Shown here piece after piece: positions 34,228 through 43,037 of a stretch of DNA of 64,000 nt. The notes below the pieces were generated by a model. The model made no database searches. It was given only the letters and a program-made list of their open reading frames with translations, and had not been told where the DNA came from. Position numbers and translations under genes: made by a program. Position 1 is the stretch's first letter, and each line of letters begins with the position of its first letter. The DNA is from Myxococcaceae bacterium (lineage in GTDB: Bacteria; Myxococcota_A; Polyangia; Polyangiales; Ga0077539): the NCBI GenBank assembly GCA_004297725.1, contig SCUS01000071.1, positions 62,001 to 126,000 of the forward strand, in the 5' to 3' direction.

Positions 34228-35085
34228 TCAGCCCGTCGGGGCGACGGGCTTCTCGGCGGGCTTCTTCGCGCGCTTCTTCGCCACGTAGCGCGCCTGGAGC
34301 CGCGGGACGTGCGCCCCGAGGTCGCGGCCCCAGCGCGCCCCGGCGATGCGCTCGAAGTACTCGTTGGTCTGCACCAGCAACGTCCAGAGGCGGTCGCGCA
34401 GGGCCAGCATGGCCTCCTGTCCGCTCGTGCGGGTTCGCGCGCGGCTGGCGGTCGCGGGGCGGATCTTCTTCAAGAGGTCGGTTCCGAGCGCCTTGGCGCG
34501 CTTGACCTGCGCCGCGGTGACGGCGCTACCAGTGCCGACGAGGTCGCGGTCGGTGTGGAGCACGGCGAGGTCGACGAGGTCGGTGGCGGCGTCGACGGAG
34601 CCGAGGCCCCGCTCGATGCGGGCGACCTCCGCGGGCGAGCACCGGCCGATGAGCGAGAGCGTGCGGGCGTTGGAGAGGAGCAGCGCGCGCAGCGGCCGCG
34701 CCTCGCGCAGCATCGCGCGCACCTCGCCGGTGATGCGCGGATCCGCCGAGACGCGGCTGGCGGCGTAGACCACCGCGAGCGCGAGCGACTCGACGCCCTC
34801 GACGCGGGTCCAGTCGACGCGGAAGCCGGTGGCGTCGATCTCCGCGCGGGCCTCGAGGAGCGCCGCGCGACCGGACATGGCGTTGTGATAGGCGAGGTGC
34901 GGATCGGCGTGGCAGCGCAGCACGTCGGCGGGGCGCAGCGCGTCCGCCCGGGTGCGGAAGAGCTCGACGGCGTCGGCGGAGCCCTCGACCTCTGGGGCGT
35001 CGGGCTCGGCGTCGATCACCGACGCGACGCGACGCTTCGGGGCAACGGGTGACTTCTTCCTGGTGGATGTGACCGGTCTTGCCAT
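34228..35085 (-). CDS. uncharacterised alpha-helical protein with a Lys/Ala-rich tail
   Basis: 285 residues from the ATG at 35085, which is preceded by a good AGGAGGG site. An upstream ATG at 35160 lacks such a site. The protein is soluble and mostly helical, for example RTLSLIGRCSPAEVARIERG and QVKRAKALGTDLLKKIRPAT. Both ends are basic: the head MARPVTSTRKKSPVAPKRRV and the tail VAKKRAKKPAEKPVAP resemble the basic extensions of nucleic-acid-associated proteins. No family is recognised. It stands alone between two repeat regions. Confidence 0.68.
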   Translation of the reverse strand: MARPVTSTRKKSPVAPKRRVASVIDAEPDAPEVEGSADAVELFRTRADALRPADVLRCHADPHLAYHNAMSGRAALLEARAEIDATGFRVDWTRVEGVESLALAVVYAASRVSADPRITGEVRAMLREARPLRALLLSNARTLSLIGRCSPAEVARIERGLGSVDAATDLVDLAVLHTDRDLVGTGSAVTAAQVKRAKALGTDLLKKIRPATASRARTRTSGQEAMLALRDRLWTLLVQTNEYFERIAGARWGRDLGAHVPRLQARYVAKKRAKKPAEKPVAPTG

Positions 35086-35197
35086 GAATGGACCCTCCTG
35101 GGCGTCGATCGTAGGTCCAGGCGCGCGAGGGTCGGGAGAACGAAATGCACTCGCCCGCAAGCATATCCGGTGCTCCCCGGAGGGTGGATGTACGTCC

Positions 35198-35491
35198 GGG
35201 GAGCACTCCGGGTGCTCCGCAACGGGCGCGAGATGCGTGGGGGAGCATTCCGCGGGCTCCGCGACGGGCGCGAGATGCGCCGGGGAGCATTCCGCGGGCT
35301 CCGCGACGGGCGCGAGATGCGCCGGGGAGCACTCCGGGGGCTCCGCAACGGGTGCGAGATGCGCCGGGGAGTATTCGAAGAGCTCGCGAGCGGGCGCGAG
35401 ATGCGCTGCGGAGTATTCGACGAGCTCGCAGGCGGGCGCGGGATGCGCTGCGGAGCATTCGGCGAGCTCGCAGACGGGTCGATCGTCCGTT
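35198..35491. repeat. seven tandem copies of a 42-bp repeat
   Basis: Units beginning GGGGAGCA (or variants) start at 35198, 35240, 35282, 35324, 35366, 35408 and 35450, so the period is exactly 42 bases. Copies 2 and 3 are nearly identical; copies 5 to 7 have diverged. Because 42 is divisible by three, several frames stay open. On the plus strand a frame from ATG 35188 to 35565 would encode 14-residue repeats of the type GAFRGLRDGREMRR. Hydrophobic positions are kept in the divergent copies (GVFEELASGREMRC), which weakly favours that frame. Coding is not established. Confidence 0.85.
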
Positions 35492-35503
35492 GGAGAGCGC
35501 GTC

Positions 35504-35645
35504 GGCCCCCTTCCCCGCTGCCGCGCGCCCTACCCCCGCCTCGGGGGCAGGGCTCAGTGACCTGACAGCTTCGCGCTCGGATTGCAGACGTCGGAGCCCT
35601 GCCCCCGAGGCGGGGGTAGGGCGCGCGGCAGCGGGGAAGGGGGCC
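35504..35645. repeat. perfect 52-bp inverted repeat with 38-base spacer
   Basis: Left arm 35504-35555 begins GGCCCCCTTCCCCGCTGCCG; the right arm 35594-35645 is its exact reverse complement, ending CAGCGGGGAAGGGGGCC. The spacer (35556-35593) is unrelated. All 52 base pairs match. This would form a long hairpin or cruciform and could be a small non-autonomous element or a strong bidirectional terminator. It begins 12 bases after the 42-bp repeat array. Confidence 0.9.
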
Positions 35646-35938
35646 CCTCGCTCAGCTCGACAACCACTGGGGAGCATCCGCTGGCGCTGCGATACCCTCC
35701 GCGCCCATGACCGCCACCCTGACGAGCGACGTCGGCCGCCTCGAAGCCCATGAGATCCCCGCCGAGCACTCCGCGAAGCGGATGCGGGCGTGAGCAACGG
35801 GGCGCGATGGGAGGCGAACGCGCCCGATGAGAAGACGCGGCAGCTGCGCGAGTGGCCTCGCTCGGGCCGACCGCGGTCCACGAGGGAGCGGCTCCCCTCA
35901 TGGCCACCGCGGCGCCCCTCGTCGCCATGGCGCCCGCG
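35646..35938. other. region without a convincing gene
   Basis: The stretch 35646-35938 has no gene I can support. A 28-codon frame (ATG 35707 to TGA 35793, MTATLTSDVGRLEAHEIPAE then HSAKRMRA) is open but lacks a clear ribosome binding site. GAGCACTCCGCGAAGCGGAT near 35765 resembles a decayed copy of the 42-bp repeat unit, as does GGGGAGCATCCGC near 35670. Confidence 0.5.
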
Positions 35939-36574
35939 TCATGACCCGACGCGGAAGCCCGCCCCGACGTCGGCGCTCCAGCGCGTCGGGCCCATCAGCC
36001 CGAGCTCCCCGGAGGCCGTCAGGAAGAACCACCGGCGCAGGTCGACGCGCACGCCCGCGCGGCCGGTGAAGCCGAAGCGCAGGGCCTCGTAGTCCAGCGC
36101 CCGCCCGTCGACGTGCACCGTGGTGGTGACCCGCTGCACCGAGCCCAGCAGGTCGACGTAGGGGGTCACCGGGCCGAAGCTGTACTCGCCACCCAGCCCG
36201 AAGCGCACCGCCCAGCTCCACATGGAGCGGGGGGTGACGTCGTGGCCGTCGAGGCGCGTCGAGGCGGCGCTCTCGAAGCTGGTGAAGGGCAGGTCGAGCC
36301 CGGCGGTCATGCGCACGTGGGAGAGCACCGCGCGGGTCTCGTAGCGCAGCCCGAGGCCGAGCGAGCGGTCGTAGGGAGAGCCCTGGAAGGACTGCGAGAG
36401 CGCGGGGGCGGAGCTGTTGGCGAAGCCCGTGGCGCGGTGGTCCTGCGAGGTGACGAGGAAGCCCATGGTGGCCTCGAAGTGGTCGCCGCTCGCCGCGGGA
36501 TCGGCCGACGCGGTGGAGGCGGCCAGCGAGGCGGCCAGGGCGAGAGGGACGGCGAAGCGAGGAAGTGAGTTCAT
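35939..36574 (-). CDS. outer membrane beta-barrel-like protein
   Basis: 211 residues from the ATG at 36574. The signal peptide MNSLPRFAVPLALAASLAAS ends at TASA. The mature part alternates short hydrophobic/aromatic strands (SLGLGLRYETRAVLSHVRMT, MWSWAVRFGLGGEYSFGPVT, FGFTGRAGVRVDLRRWFFLT) and ends with a strand-like VGAGFRVGS. This fits an eight-stranded outer membrane barrel of the OmpA/opacity-like size class. No specific ligand or pore role is evident. It is divergent from the peptidase gene, with 46 bases between the starts. Confidence 0.75.
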   Translation of the reverse strand: MNSLPRFAVPLALAASLAASTASADPAASGDHFEATMGFLVTSQDHRATGFANSSAPALSQSFQGSPYDRSLGLGLRYETRAVLSHVRMTAGLDLPFTSFESAASTRLDGHDVTPRSMWSWAVRFGLGGEYSFGPVTPYVDLLGSVQRVTTTVHVDGRALDYEALRFGFTGRAGVRVDLRRWFFLTASGELGLMGPTRWSADVGAGFRVGS

Positions 36575-36620
36575 GCGAGGGGAGCAGTGCATGGCCGGTG
36601 CCTGCGGTAGGGTGCCCTCG

Positions 36621-37406
36621 ATGTGGTTCCACTGGCTCACCCGGCGACGACGCGCGCACATCCTGGAGACGCCCTTCCCGGAGGCGTGGGAGGCGATCGT
36701 GCAGCGCAACGTCTCGCACTGGTCGCTGCTCGACGACGAGGAGCGATCGCGGCTGCGCGACCTGGTGAGGGTCTTCGTCGAGGAGAAGCACTGGGAGGGC
36801 TGCGGGGGCCTGGAGATGACCGACGAGGTGAGGGTCACCGTGGCCGCGGAGGCGTGCCTGCTGCTGCTGGGCCGGGACCACGACCTCTACGACGACGTGG
36901 AGAGCATCCTGGTGTACCCGAGCACGGTCATCGCGGCCGATCGGCAGCAGGGGGTCTTCGAGCGCGGCGGGGCGGTGGTCGAGGAGTCCGAGGCGATCCT
37001 CGGGCAGGCGCACAAGGGCGGCCCGGTGATCCTGGTGTGGGACGCGGTGAAGCGCGGGGCGCGCGACCCGGACGACGGGCGCAACGTGGTGTTTCACGAG
37101 TTCGCGCACAAGATCGACATGGTCGACGGGCCGGTGGACGGCACGCCGCCGCTGCCCGACGGGGAGGCGCTGCGGAGCTGGGCGGAGGTCTGCTCGGAGG
37201 TCTTCCTGGCGCTCAAGCGCCACGAGCCGGAGGTGCAGCGGGTGCTCGACCCCTATGGGGCGCGCAACGAGGCGGAGTTCTTCGCGGTGGCGACGGAGTC
37301 CTTCTTCGAGCGACCCGCCGCCCTGAAGGGGGCGCTGCCCGAGCTCTACGCCCTGCTCTCGGGCTTCTATCGGCAGGACCCGGCGGCCAGGGAGCCGCGC
37401 CGTTGA
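36621..37406 (+). CDS. mtfA: MtfA-like zinc-dependent peptidase (M90 family)
   Basis: 261 residues from the ATG at 36621. It starts MWFHWLTRRRRAHILETPFP, and the catalytic region reads VVFHEFAHKIDMVDG, where HExxH (HEFAH) binds zinc; the downstream NEAEFFAVATESFFERP supplies the third ligand region typical of MtfA. E. coli MtfA (265 residues) interacts with Mlc, the glucose PTS repressor, and has aminopeptidase activity. Whether that link exists here is unknown. Longer in-frame starts lie inside the divergent gene and are unlikely. Confidence 0.9.
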   Translation: MWFHWLTRRRRAHILETPFPEAWEAIVQRNVSHWSLLDDEERSRLRDLVRVFVEEKHWEGCGGLEMTDEVRVTVAAEACLLLLGRDHDLYDDVESILVYPSTVIAADRQQGVFERGGAVVEESEAILGQAHKGGPVILVWDAVKRGARDPDDGRNVVFHEFAHKIDMVDGPVDGTPPLPDGEALRSWAEVCSEVFLALKRHEPEVQRVLDPYGARNEAEFFAVATESFFERPAALKGALPELYALLSGFYRQDPAAREPRR

Positions 37407-37476
37407 CGTAGGTCCCCGGCGAGACAAGGCATCTCCCCAGAGACGCGGCGCCCGTGACGCCGGGAAACCGAGGCGA

Positions 37477-39819
37477 GTGCCAGACGAGTCAACGAAGACC
37501 AGGGGCGGATCATCGAGGACGGGAGCGACCATCCCGGGGGGATGGACGGCGGGCGCGCGACCGGAGCTGCTGGGGGTGCCCGCGGAGGTAGGGCTCTGCG
37601 ACGGGCGCACCATCACGGGCCTGCTCGAAGGCTTCGCCCCGGAGGCCCGGGAGCTGGTGATCTGGCTCGGCTCCAACGACCCGGAGATCGAGGCCTTCGA
37701 CCGCAGGATCGTGGTGGCCGCCGAGCGCACCGTCTTCATCGGCCTGCTCAGGCGCGGCGGAGGGAGCGTCCCGGCTGCGACCGGCGCCGCCGCCGAGACC
37801 CTGCGGGTGCACGTCTCCCGGGAGCGCCACTTCGACGTGAGCGTCACGTCCACGGTCGAGGGCGCGGCGCTGGGCATCCGGGCGGTGCCGCTCGGGGGAG
37901 GGCCCTTCCGCGAGATGCTCTTCTCGCGCGACAACGTGCTCGGCCTCGAGCGCCTCGAGCAGATCGGCTCGATCCTCCTCTCGATGGGCGCCGTCAGCCG
38001 GGAGAACGTCGACCGCGCGCTCGTCCAGCAGGCCGAGCTCCGCCACCGCACGACGGTCATGCCCGCGGTGACCCCGCCCGCCGTCCCCGCGGCGGCCCCG
38101 GTCGCGGCGGTCGAGCCCTCGGCGGCGAACGGGCTGCGGCTCGGCGAGGTGATGCGCGGGATGGAACTCATCACCGAGGTCGAGCTCGCGCGCGCCGTGG
38201 CGGCGAAGTTTCACCTGCCCTTCGTCGACCTCGACGCGACGAGGCCCGACCCCGCGGCGGCGGCGGAGATGCCGCGCGAGGTGATCCACCGATACGGCGT
38301 GCTGCCGACGGCCTTCGACGCCCGCACGCTCACGCTGGCCACGCGCGAGCCCATGGCGCCCGAGCACCGCAACCTGCTGGAGTTTCGCATCGGGCGGAGG
38401 GTGCGGGAGGTGATCGTCGCGCCGACGCAGCTCGCCCGCCACGTCGAGGCGTGGCTCGCGCTGGCCCCCGCGCCGGCGCCCGCGCGCCTCCCAGGCGTCC
38501 CTCCGCCGCTCGACCTGGCGGCGCCGCAGGAGGACTTCGAGCAGATCCTCCGCGAGCTGGGCGCGCTGCCCCCGGAGGCGGACGAGGAGGGCGACGGCGT
38601 CGAGGCCACGGAGGTGTCCGACAACGTCATCGTGCGCCTCGTCCATCGGATCTTCACCGACGCCCACCGCCGCGGCGCGTCGGACATCCACATCGAGCCC
38701 AACGGCGCGGCGGAGAACACCATCGTGCGCTTTCGCATCGACGGCGACTGCGTGGTCTACCAGGAACTCCCGCCCGCCAGCCGTCGCCCGCTGGTGGCGC
38801 GCATGAAGATCCTGGCGGGGCTCGACATCGCCGAGCGCCGCAAGCCGCAGGACGGGAAGATCAAGCTCCGGCTCTCCGGGCAGCCGGTGGAGCTGCGCGT
38901 GGCGACGCTGCCCACCTCGATGGGCGACGAGGACGCGGTGCTGCGCATCCTGGCCTCGTCGCGCCCGCTGCCGCTGGCGCAGATGGGCCTGTCCGAGCGC
39001 AACCACCGAGAGGTCGCGCGCATCCTCGCGAGGCCCTACGGGCTCATCCTCTGCGTGGGGCCCACCGGGTCGGGCAAGACCACCACGCTCCACTCCATGC
39101 TCGGCGCCATCAACACCCCCGACATGAAGATCTGGACCGCCGAGGACCCTGTGGAGATCACCCAGGCGGGGCTGCGGCAGATGCAGGTCAACGTCCGCGC
39201 GGGGCTCACCTTCGCCAGCGCGATGCGCGCCTTCCTGCGCGCCGACCCCGACGTCATCATGGTGGGCGAGATGCGCGACGCGGAGACCGCCGGCACCGCC
39301 GTCGAGGCCTCGCTCACGGGCCACCTCGTGCTCTCCACGCTGCACACCAACAGCGCCCCGGAGACGGTGACCCGCCTGCTGGACATGGGCCTCGACCCCT
39401 TCAGCTTCGCCGACGCGCTCGCGGGCGTGCTGGCCCAGCGCCTCGCCCGCGCCCTCTGCAAGCGCTGCAAGGAGCCCTACGACGCGCCCGAGGAGGCGCG
39501 CGCCGAGATCGCGCTGGCGCTCGGCGAGGCGGCGGTCGCGTCGCGGCCCGAGCTCGCCCCCGGCGGGACGCTGCGTCTCTGGCGGGCTCCGGGCTGCGGG
39601 GCCTGCGGCAACAGCGGCTACAAGGGCCGCGTGGCGCTGCACGAGCTGATGATCACCGACCCGGCGATCAAGCGCCTGGTCGCCCGCCACGCGCCGGTGG
39701 ACGAGCTGCGCGAAGCCTCCGTGGGGGGCGGCATGACCACGCTGCTGCAGGACGGCATCGAGAAGTGCCTGCTCGGGCTCACGGACGTGCGGCAGGTGCT
39801 GGCGGTGTGCACGGCGTAG
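37477..39819 (+). CDS. GspE/PilB-type secretion or pilus assembly ATPase with extended N-terminus
   Basis: 780 residues from a GTG at 37477. The first about 200 residues carry a domain of unknown type (VGLCDGRTITGLLEGFAPEA, then EIEAFDRRIVVAAERTVFIG). An MshEN/GspE-N-like domain follows (LGEVMRGMELITEVELARAV to about residue 330). The ATPase has Walker A GPTGSGKTTTL near residue 529, the Asp box (RADPDVIMVGEMRD), the His box (LSTLHTNSAPETVTRL) and the zinc tetra-Cys CKRCKEP...GCGACGNSGYKG. Such motors drive type II secretion or type IV pilus extension. No pilin or platform gene is in the window. It is convergent with the PilT-type gene. Confidence 0.9.
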   Translation: MPDESTKTRGGSSRTGATIPGGWTAGARPELLGVPAEVGLCDGRTITGLLEGFAPEARELVIWLGSNDPEIEAFDRRIVVAAERTVFIGLLRRGGGSVPAATGAAAETLRVHVSRERHFDVSVTSTVEGAALGIRAVPLGGGPFREMLFSRDNVLGLERLEQIGSILLSMGAVSRENVDRALVQQAELRHRTTVMPAVTPPAVPAAAPVAAVEPSAANGLRLGEVMRGMELITEVELARAVAAKFHLPFVDLDATRPDPAAAAEMPREVIHRYGVLPTAFDARTLTLATREPMAPEHRNLLEFRIGRRVREVIVAPTQLARHVEAWLALAPAPAPARLPGVPPPLDLAAPQEDFEQILRELGALPPEADEEGDGVEATEVSDNVIVRLVHRIFTDAHRRGASDIHIEPNGAAENTIVRFRIDGDCVVYQELPPASRRPLVARMKILAGLDIAERRKPQDGKIKLRLSGQPVELRVATLPTSMGDEDAVLRILASSRPLPLAQMGLSERNHREVARILARPYGLILCVGPTGSGKTTTLHSMLGAINTPDMKIWTAEDPVEITQAGLRQMQVNVRAGLTFASAMRAFLRADPDVIMVGEMRDAETAGTAVEASLTGHLVLSTLHTNSAPETVTRLLDMGLDPFSFADALAGVLAQRLARALCKRCKEPYDAPEEARAEIALALGEAAVASRPELAPGGTLRLWRAPGCGACGNSGYKGRVALHELMITDPAIKRLVARHAPVDELREASVGGGMTTLLQDGIEKCLLGLTDVRQVLAVCTA

Positions 39820-39831
39820 GAAAGGGGGCGC

Positions 39832-41406
39832 TCACTCCGCGAAGGGCGTGTCGAGCCCGCGGGCCTTGAGCGCCGCGACGTAGGGGGCCTTCTCCAGCGA
39901 CCTCGCGTAGCCCTCGGCGGGGTCGATGAGCGCGCCGTCGACGAGGTCGAGCAGCGCGTCGTTGAGCGTGGCCATCCCGATGCGCCGCGAGGTCTGCATC
40001 ACCGTGGGGATCTGGAAGGTCTTGCCCTCTCGGATGAGGTTGGAGACCGCGGGGGTGGTGAGCAGCACCTCGCGCGCCGCCACGCGCCCGCCGCCGAGCT
40101 TCTTGCAGAGGGTCTGGGAGATCACCGCGCGCAGCGAGCTCGCGAGCATCACCCTGATCTGCGCCTGACGGTCGGCGGGAAACTGGTCGATGATCCGGTC
40201 GACGGTGCTGGCCGCGGTGGAGGTGTGCAGGGTGCCGAAGACCAGGTGCCCCGTCTCGGCGGTCTCGATGGCGATGGAGACGGTCTCCAGGTCGCGCAGC
40301 TCGCCCACCAGGATGATGTCCGGGTCTTCGCGCAGGGCGGCGCGCAGGGCGGTCTTGAAGGAGTCGGTGTGCACGCCCACCTGGCGCTGGGTGATCACGC
40401 ACTTCTTCGCGGCGTGCACGAACTCGATCGGGTCTTCGATGGTGATGACGTGGTCGGTGCGCGAGCGGTTCACGAGGTCGATGAGCGCGCAGAGCGTGGT
40501 CGACTTGCCCGACCCGGTGGGGCCGGTCACCAGCACGAGGCCCTTGGTGAGCTGGCAGAGCCGCTGCACCTCCGGCGAGATGCCCATCTGCTCGACGGTC
40601 ACCACCGAGGCCGGGATGTGACGGAACACCGCCGCCGGGCCGAGCCGCTCTCGCAGCGCGTTGGCGCGAAACCGCCCGACGCCGGGCAGCTCGTAGGCGT
40701 AGTCGGTGTCGTGGCTCGCCGCGTACTGCCTGCGGTTTCGCTCGGGCATCACCGAGCGCACCATCGCGTCGAGCGCGGCGGCGTCGAGCGGGGCCTCCCC
40801 GGGCAGCCGGTACATCTCCCCGTGCAGCCGGAGGATGGGCGGCTGCGCGCAGCGCAGGTGCAGGTCGGAGGCGTACTTGGAGACCATCGAGCGCAGCAGC
40901 GCGTCGAGCGCCGCGCGCGCCCTCTCGATGCCCTCGAAGGGGCGGATCGTGTCGCCGTCGTCCTCCGCCGCCGCGGCCACCGGCGCCAGGGCCTCGATCG
41001 GCGCCGGGGCCTCCGCCGCGGGCGTCGCCGGGGCGGCGGGTTCGACCGCCTCGACGGGGCGCTTGATGGCGCGGTACTGGCCGGTGAGGCGCTGCCGCTC
41101 GCGGCCCTCGTCGATGGTGACGCGCGCCCTCCAGAGGCCGTCGACGCGGGTGGTGTGCACGGTGAAGGCGCCGTCGTCGGAGAGGTAGGCGAAGTCCGCG
41201 GGCTGCCCCGAGGCGAGGAGCGCCGCGGCGTCGGGCGGAGCGATCTCCGTGAGCAGCGAGAGCACCTGAGGGCCGGTGAGCGGGGCCTTGGTGACGGGCC
41301 TCGGGACGCCGTCGATCTCGAACTCGGCGAGCTCCCCCTCGCGCAGCCGTAGCGCGGCGGCGCGGTGGCTCACCATGGCCGAGAGCAGCCGGTCGAGCTG
41401 AGGCAT
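39832..41406 (-). CDS. PilT/PilU-type twitching ATPase with extended N-terminus
   Basis: 524 residues. After about 165 unassigned residues and an Ala/Pro-rich linker, the PilT core begins at LDALLRSMVSKYASDLHLRC. It has Walker A VTGPTGSGKSTTL near residue 292, the Asp box REDPDIILVGELRD, the His box FGTLHTSTAASTVDRIIDQF and the C-terminal AVISQTLCKKLGGGRVAARE (normally AIISQ/AVVSQ). PilT retracts type IV pili. The first 165 residues (MPQLDRLLSAMVSHRAAALR) resemble the N-terminal part of myxobacterial 'DUF4388/PilZ-like' additions only vaguely. The start overlaps the stop of the upstream gene (TGATG). Confidence 0.9.
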   Translation of the reverse strand: MPQLDRLLSAMVSHRAAALRLREGELAEFEIDGVPRPVTKAPLTGPQVLSLLTEIAPPDAAALLASGQPADFAYLSDDGAFTVHTTRVDGLWRARVTIDEGRERQRLTGQYRAIKRPVEAVEPAAPATPAAEAPAPIEALAPVAAAAEDDGDTIRPFEGIERARAALDALLRSMVSKYASDLHLRCAQPPILRLHGEMYRLPGEAPLDAAALDAMVRSVMPERNRRQYAASHDTDYAYELPGVGRFRANALRERLGPAAVFRHIPASVVTVEQMGISPEVQRLCQLTKGLVLVTGPTGSGKSTTLCALIDLVNRSRTDHVITIEDPIEFVHAAKKCVITQRQVGVHTDSFKTALRAALREDPDIILVGELRDLETVSIAIETAETGHLVFGTLHTSTAASTVDRIIDQFPADRQAQIRVMLASSLRAVISQTLCKKLGGGRVAAREVLLTTPAVSNLIREGKTFQIPTVMQTSRRIGMATLNDALLDLVDGALIDPAEGYARSLEKAPYVAALKARGLDTPFAE

Positions 41407-41867
41407 CAGGCCACCGCCCGCGCGAAGGCGAGGTGGCGCAGGCTCACCGCGATCAGCCGGTCGTGGGCGAAGAGGGCGATGAAGTCGAGCGGGGTGTCGT
41501 TGAGGAAGTCGACGAGCCGGGTGCGGTCGGCGCGCGCCTCGGGGAAGATCGACCCGGTGCAGGCGCGGCCGTCGGCGAGGGTGAGCTCGACGTGCATGCC
41601 GACGAGGCCTCGGTCGACGGTGTCGTCCTCGCGGGGCAGGGCGGTGGCGACGAAGGCGATGTGGGACTTCTGCACGAGGAGCACCTCGCCCGAGGCGAGC
41701 TCCAGGGGCAGGAAGCGGTCGTCGCCGTTGAGCGCGTCGAGCGGGTCTTCGGGCCCCGGACGGAAGCGCGCTGCGCTCTGGAGGAAGAGGCTGCCGTCGA
41801 GGCAGAGGCCGCTGTCGAGGGTGACCGAGACGCGGTGGCGAACCTTGTCGATCCGGTACTCGCTCAT
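41406..41867 (-). CDS. small partner protein coupled to the PilT-type ATPase
   Basis: 153 residues from the ATG at 41867. The stop TGA shares a base with the ATG of the PilT-type gene. There are two similar beta-rich halves: VSVTLDSGLCLDGSLFL...PLELASGEVLLVQKSHIAFVA and VELTLADGRACTGSIF...DFIALFAHDRLIAVSLRHLA. The internal duplication, with D-G-x-x-x-x-G-x-[LI]-F in each half, recalls the N-terminal domain of the facing PilB-type ATPase (LCDGRTITGLLEGF). No family name is certain. Regulation of the pilus motor is a plausible role. Confidence 0.75.
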   Translation of the reverse strand: MSEYRIDKVRHRVSVTLDSGLCLDGSLFLQSAARFRPGPEDPLDALNGDDRFLPLELASGEVLLVQKSHIAFVATALPREDDTVDRGLVGMHVELTLADGRACTGSIFPEARADRTRLVDFLNDTPLDFIALFAHDRLIAVSLRHLAFARAVA

Positions 41868-41913
41868 GCGCCGGGAGTGTCGGCCCGGCGCGGTGGGCGT
41901 CAAGCGCGGTCGG

Positions 41914-43014
41914 CTACTGAAGCCGCGCGCGGAAGCCGCAGTAGGAGGGCCACGCCGTCGGGAGCGCGGCGGCCCACGGGGAGGCGGCGACGCCCCGGGG
42001 GTGCGCCGCGAAGAACTGCACCACCTGCCGGCCGAGCAGCGCGCGGGGCACGGTGTGGCCGCTGTTGTGGTTGCAGTAGACGACGTCGTGCTGGCGGGCG
42101 TTGAGGTAGCCCACGTCGTTGCCTGCGAAGACGTCGAAGTGCGCCATGGCGACGAAGAGGTTGAACGCGTCGCTCTCGCCGCCGAACATCATCAGCTGCG
42201 CGTAGCGGGCGCTGCTCGGGAGCGCGGGCCACGCGGGGTAGGTGCGCAGCGGGCCGAGCGTGGGAGGGTTTTCGGGGTTGGAGAAGTAGCCGCCGGAGTA
42301 GCTCGCGATGGCGGCGAGCTGAGAGCCGCGCAGCACGCCCAGCAGGTCGGACATGATCGCGCCCGCGGAGAAGCCGGCGGTGTAGACGCGGTCGCGGTCG
42401 ACGCCCCAGCGCTGGTCGAGGCAGCGCAGCACGGCGTCGAAGAGGCGGGCCTCGCGGTTGGGCGTGGTGGCCCGGAGGTTCTCCCACTCCAGTCCGAGCG
42501 GAGAGGTCGTCGGGCCGAGGCGCGTCGAGACCGGCGTCACCAGGATGAAGGGCATCGCGGCGTTGCCCACCTCGCCGGCGAAGAGCGGGTTCATGTTGGC
42601 CGCGCTGTCGCCGAGCCCGTGCCAGTTGAAGACCACCGCCCAGTGGCCGCCCGGCGCCGTCGCCCCCGGAGGCAGCGTCAGGATGAAGGAGCGGTCGAGG
42701 GAGTCGACGCGGAACCCGGAGACCATCCCCGGGGCGAGCGCGTCGCAGGAGCCCGCCTCCAGCGGCGGCTCGGTGATGTCGGGGTCGGGGACGTCGCGGA
42801 CCACCATCGGGGGAACATCCTCCGAGGGCGCCTCTCCGGCGTCGACCGCCGCGGGGACGTCCGCCGCGGGGACGGCGCCCGTGTCGGCGGTCGCGGCGTC
42901 GGCCGAGGAGGGCGGCGGCGTGACGGCGGACTCACCGCAGCCCAGTGGGGCAGCGGCGAGCAGCATCGGGACGACGAGCGAGTGCAGCAGGCTTCGCGGG
43001 GCGGTCGACGGCAT
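41914..43014 (-). CDS. esterase/PHB-depolymerase-like lipoprotein
   Basis: 366 residues from the ATG at 43014. The signal MPSTAPRSLLHSLVVPMLLA ends AAPLGCGE, a lipobox. After an Asp/Ala/Pro-rich linker of about 70 residues comes an alpha/beta-hydrolase: WAVVFNWHGLGDSAANMNPL (oxyanion region), then YTAGFSAGAIMSDLLGV with nucleophile GFSAG. HNSGHTVPRALL supplies the likely catalytic His. It resembles LpqC-like esterases and polyhydroxybutyrate depolymerases. The mature enzyme sits on the cell surface or in the periplasm. Confidence 0.85.
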   Translation of the reverse strand: MPSTAPRSLLHSLVVPMLLAAAPLGCGESAVTPPPSSADAATADTGAVPAADVPAAVDAGEAPSEDVPPMVVRDVPDPDITEPPLEAGSCDALAPGMVSGFRVDSLDRSFILTLPPGATAPGGHWAVVFNWHGLGDSAANMNPLFAGEVGNAAMPFILVTPVSTRLGPTTSPLGLEWENLRATTPNREARLFDAVLRCLDQRWGVDRDRVYTAGFSAGAIMSDLLGVLRGSQLAAIASYSGGYFSNPENPPTLGPLRTYPAWPALPSSARYAQLMMFGGESDAFNLFVAMAHFDVFAGNDVGYLNARQHDVVYCNHNSGHTVPRALLGRQVVQFFAAHPRGVAASPWAAALPTAWPSYCGFRARLQ

Positions 43015-43037
43015 CGGGCGGGGACTCCTTCGGTGAT

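Noticed and set aside
35198-35491. CRISPR array
   Set aside because: The units are directly adjacent with a 42-base period and no unique spacers, and no cas gene is near.
35707-35793. 28-codon frame as a small gene
   Set aside because: There is no ribosome binding site or similarity, and part of it resembles a decayed copy of the adjacent 42-bp repeat.
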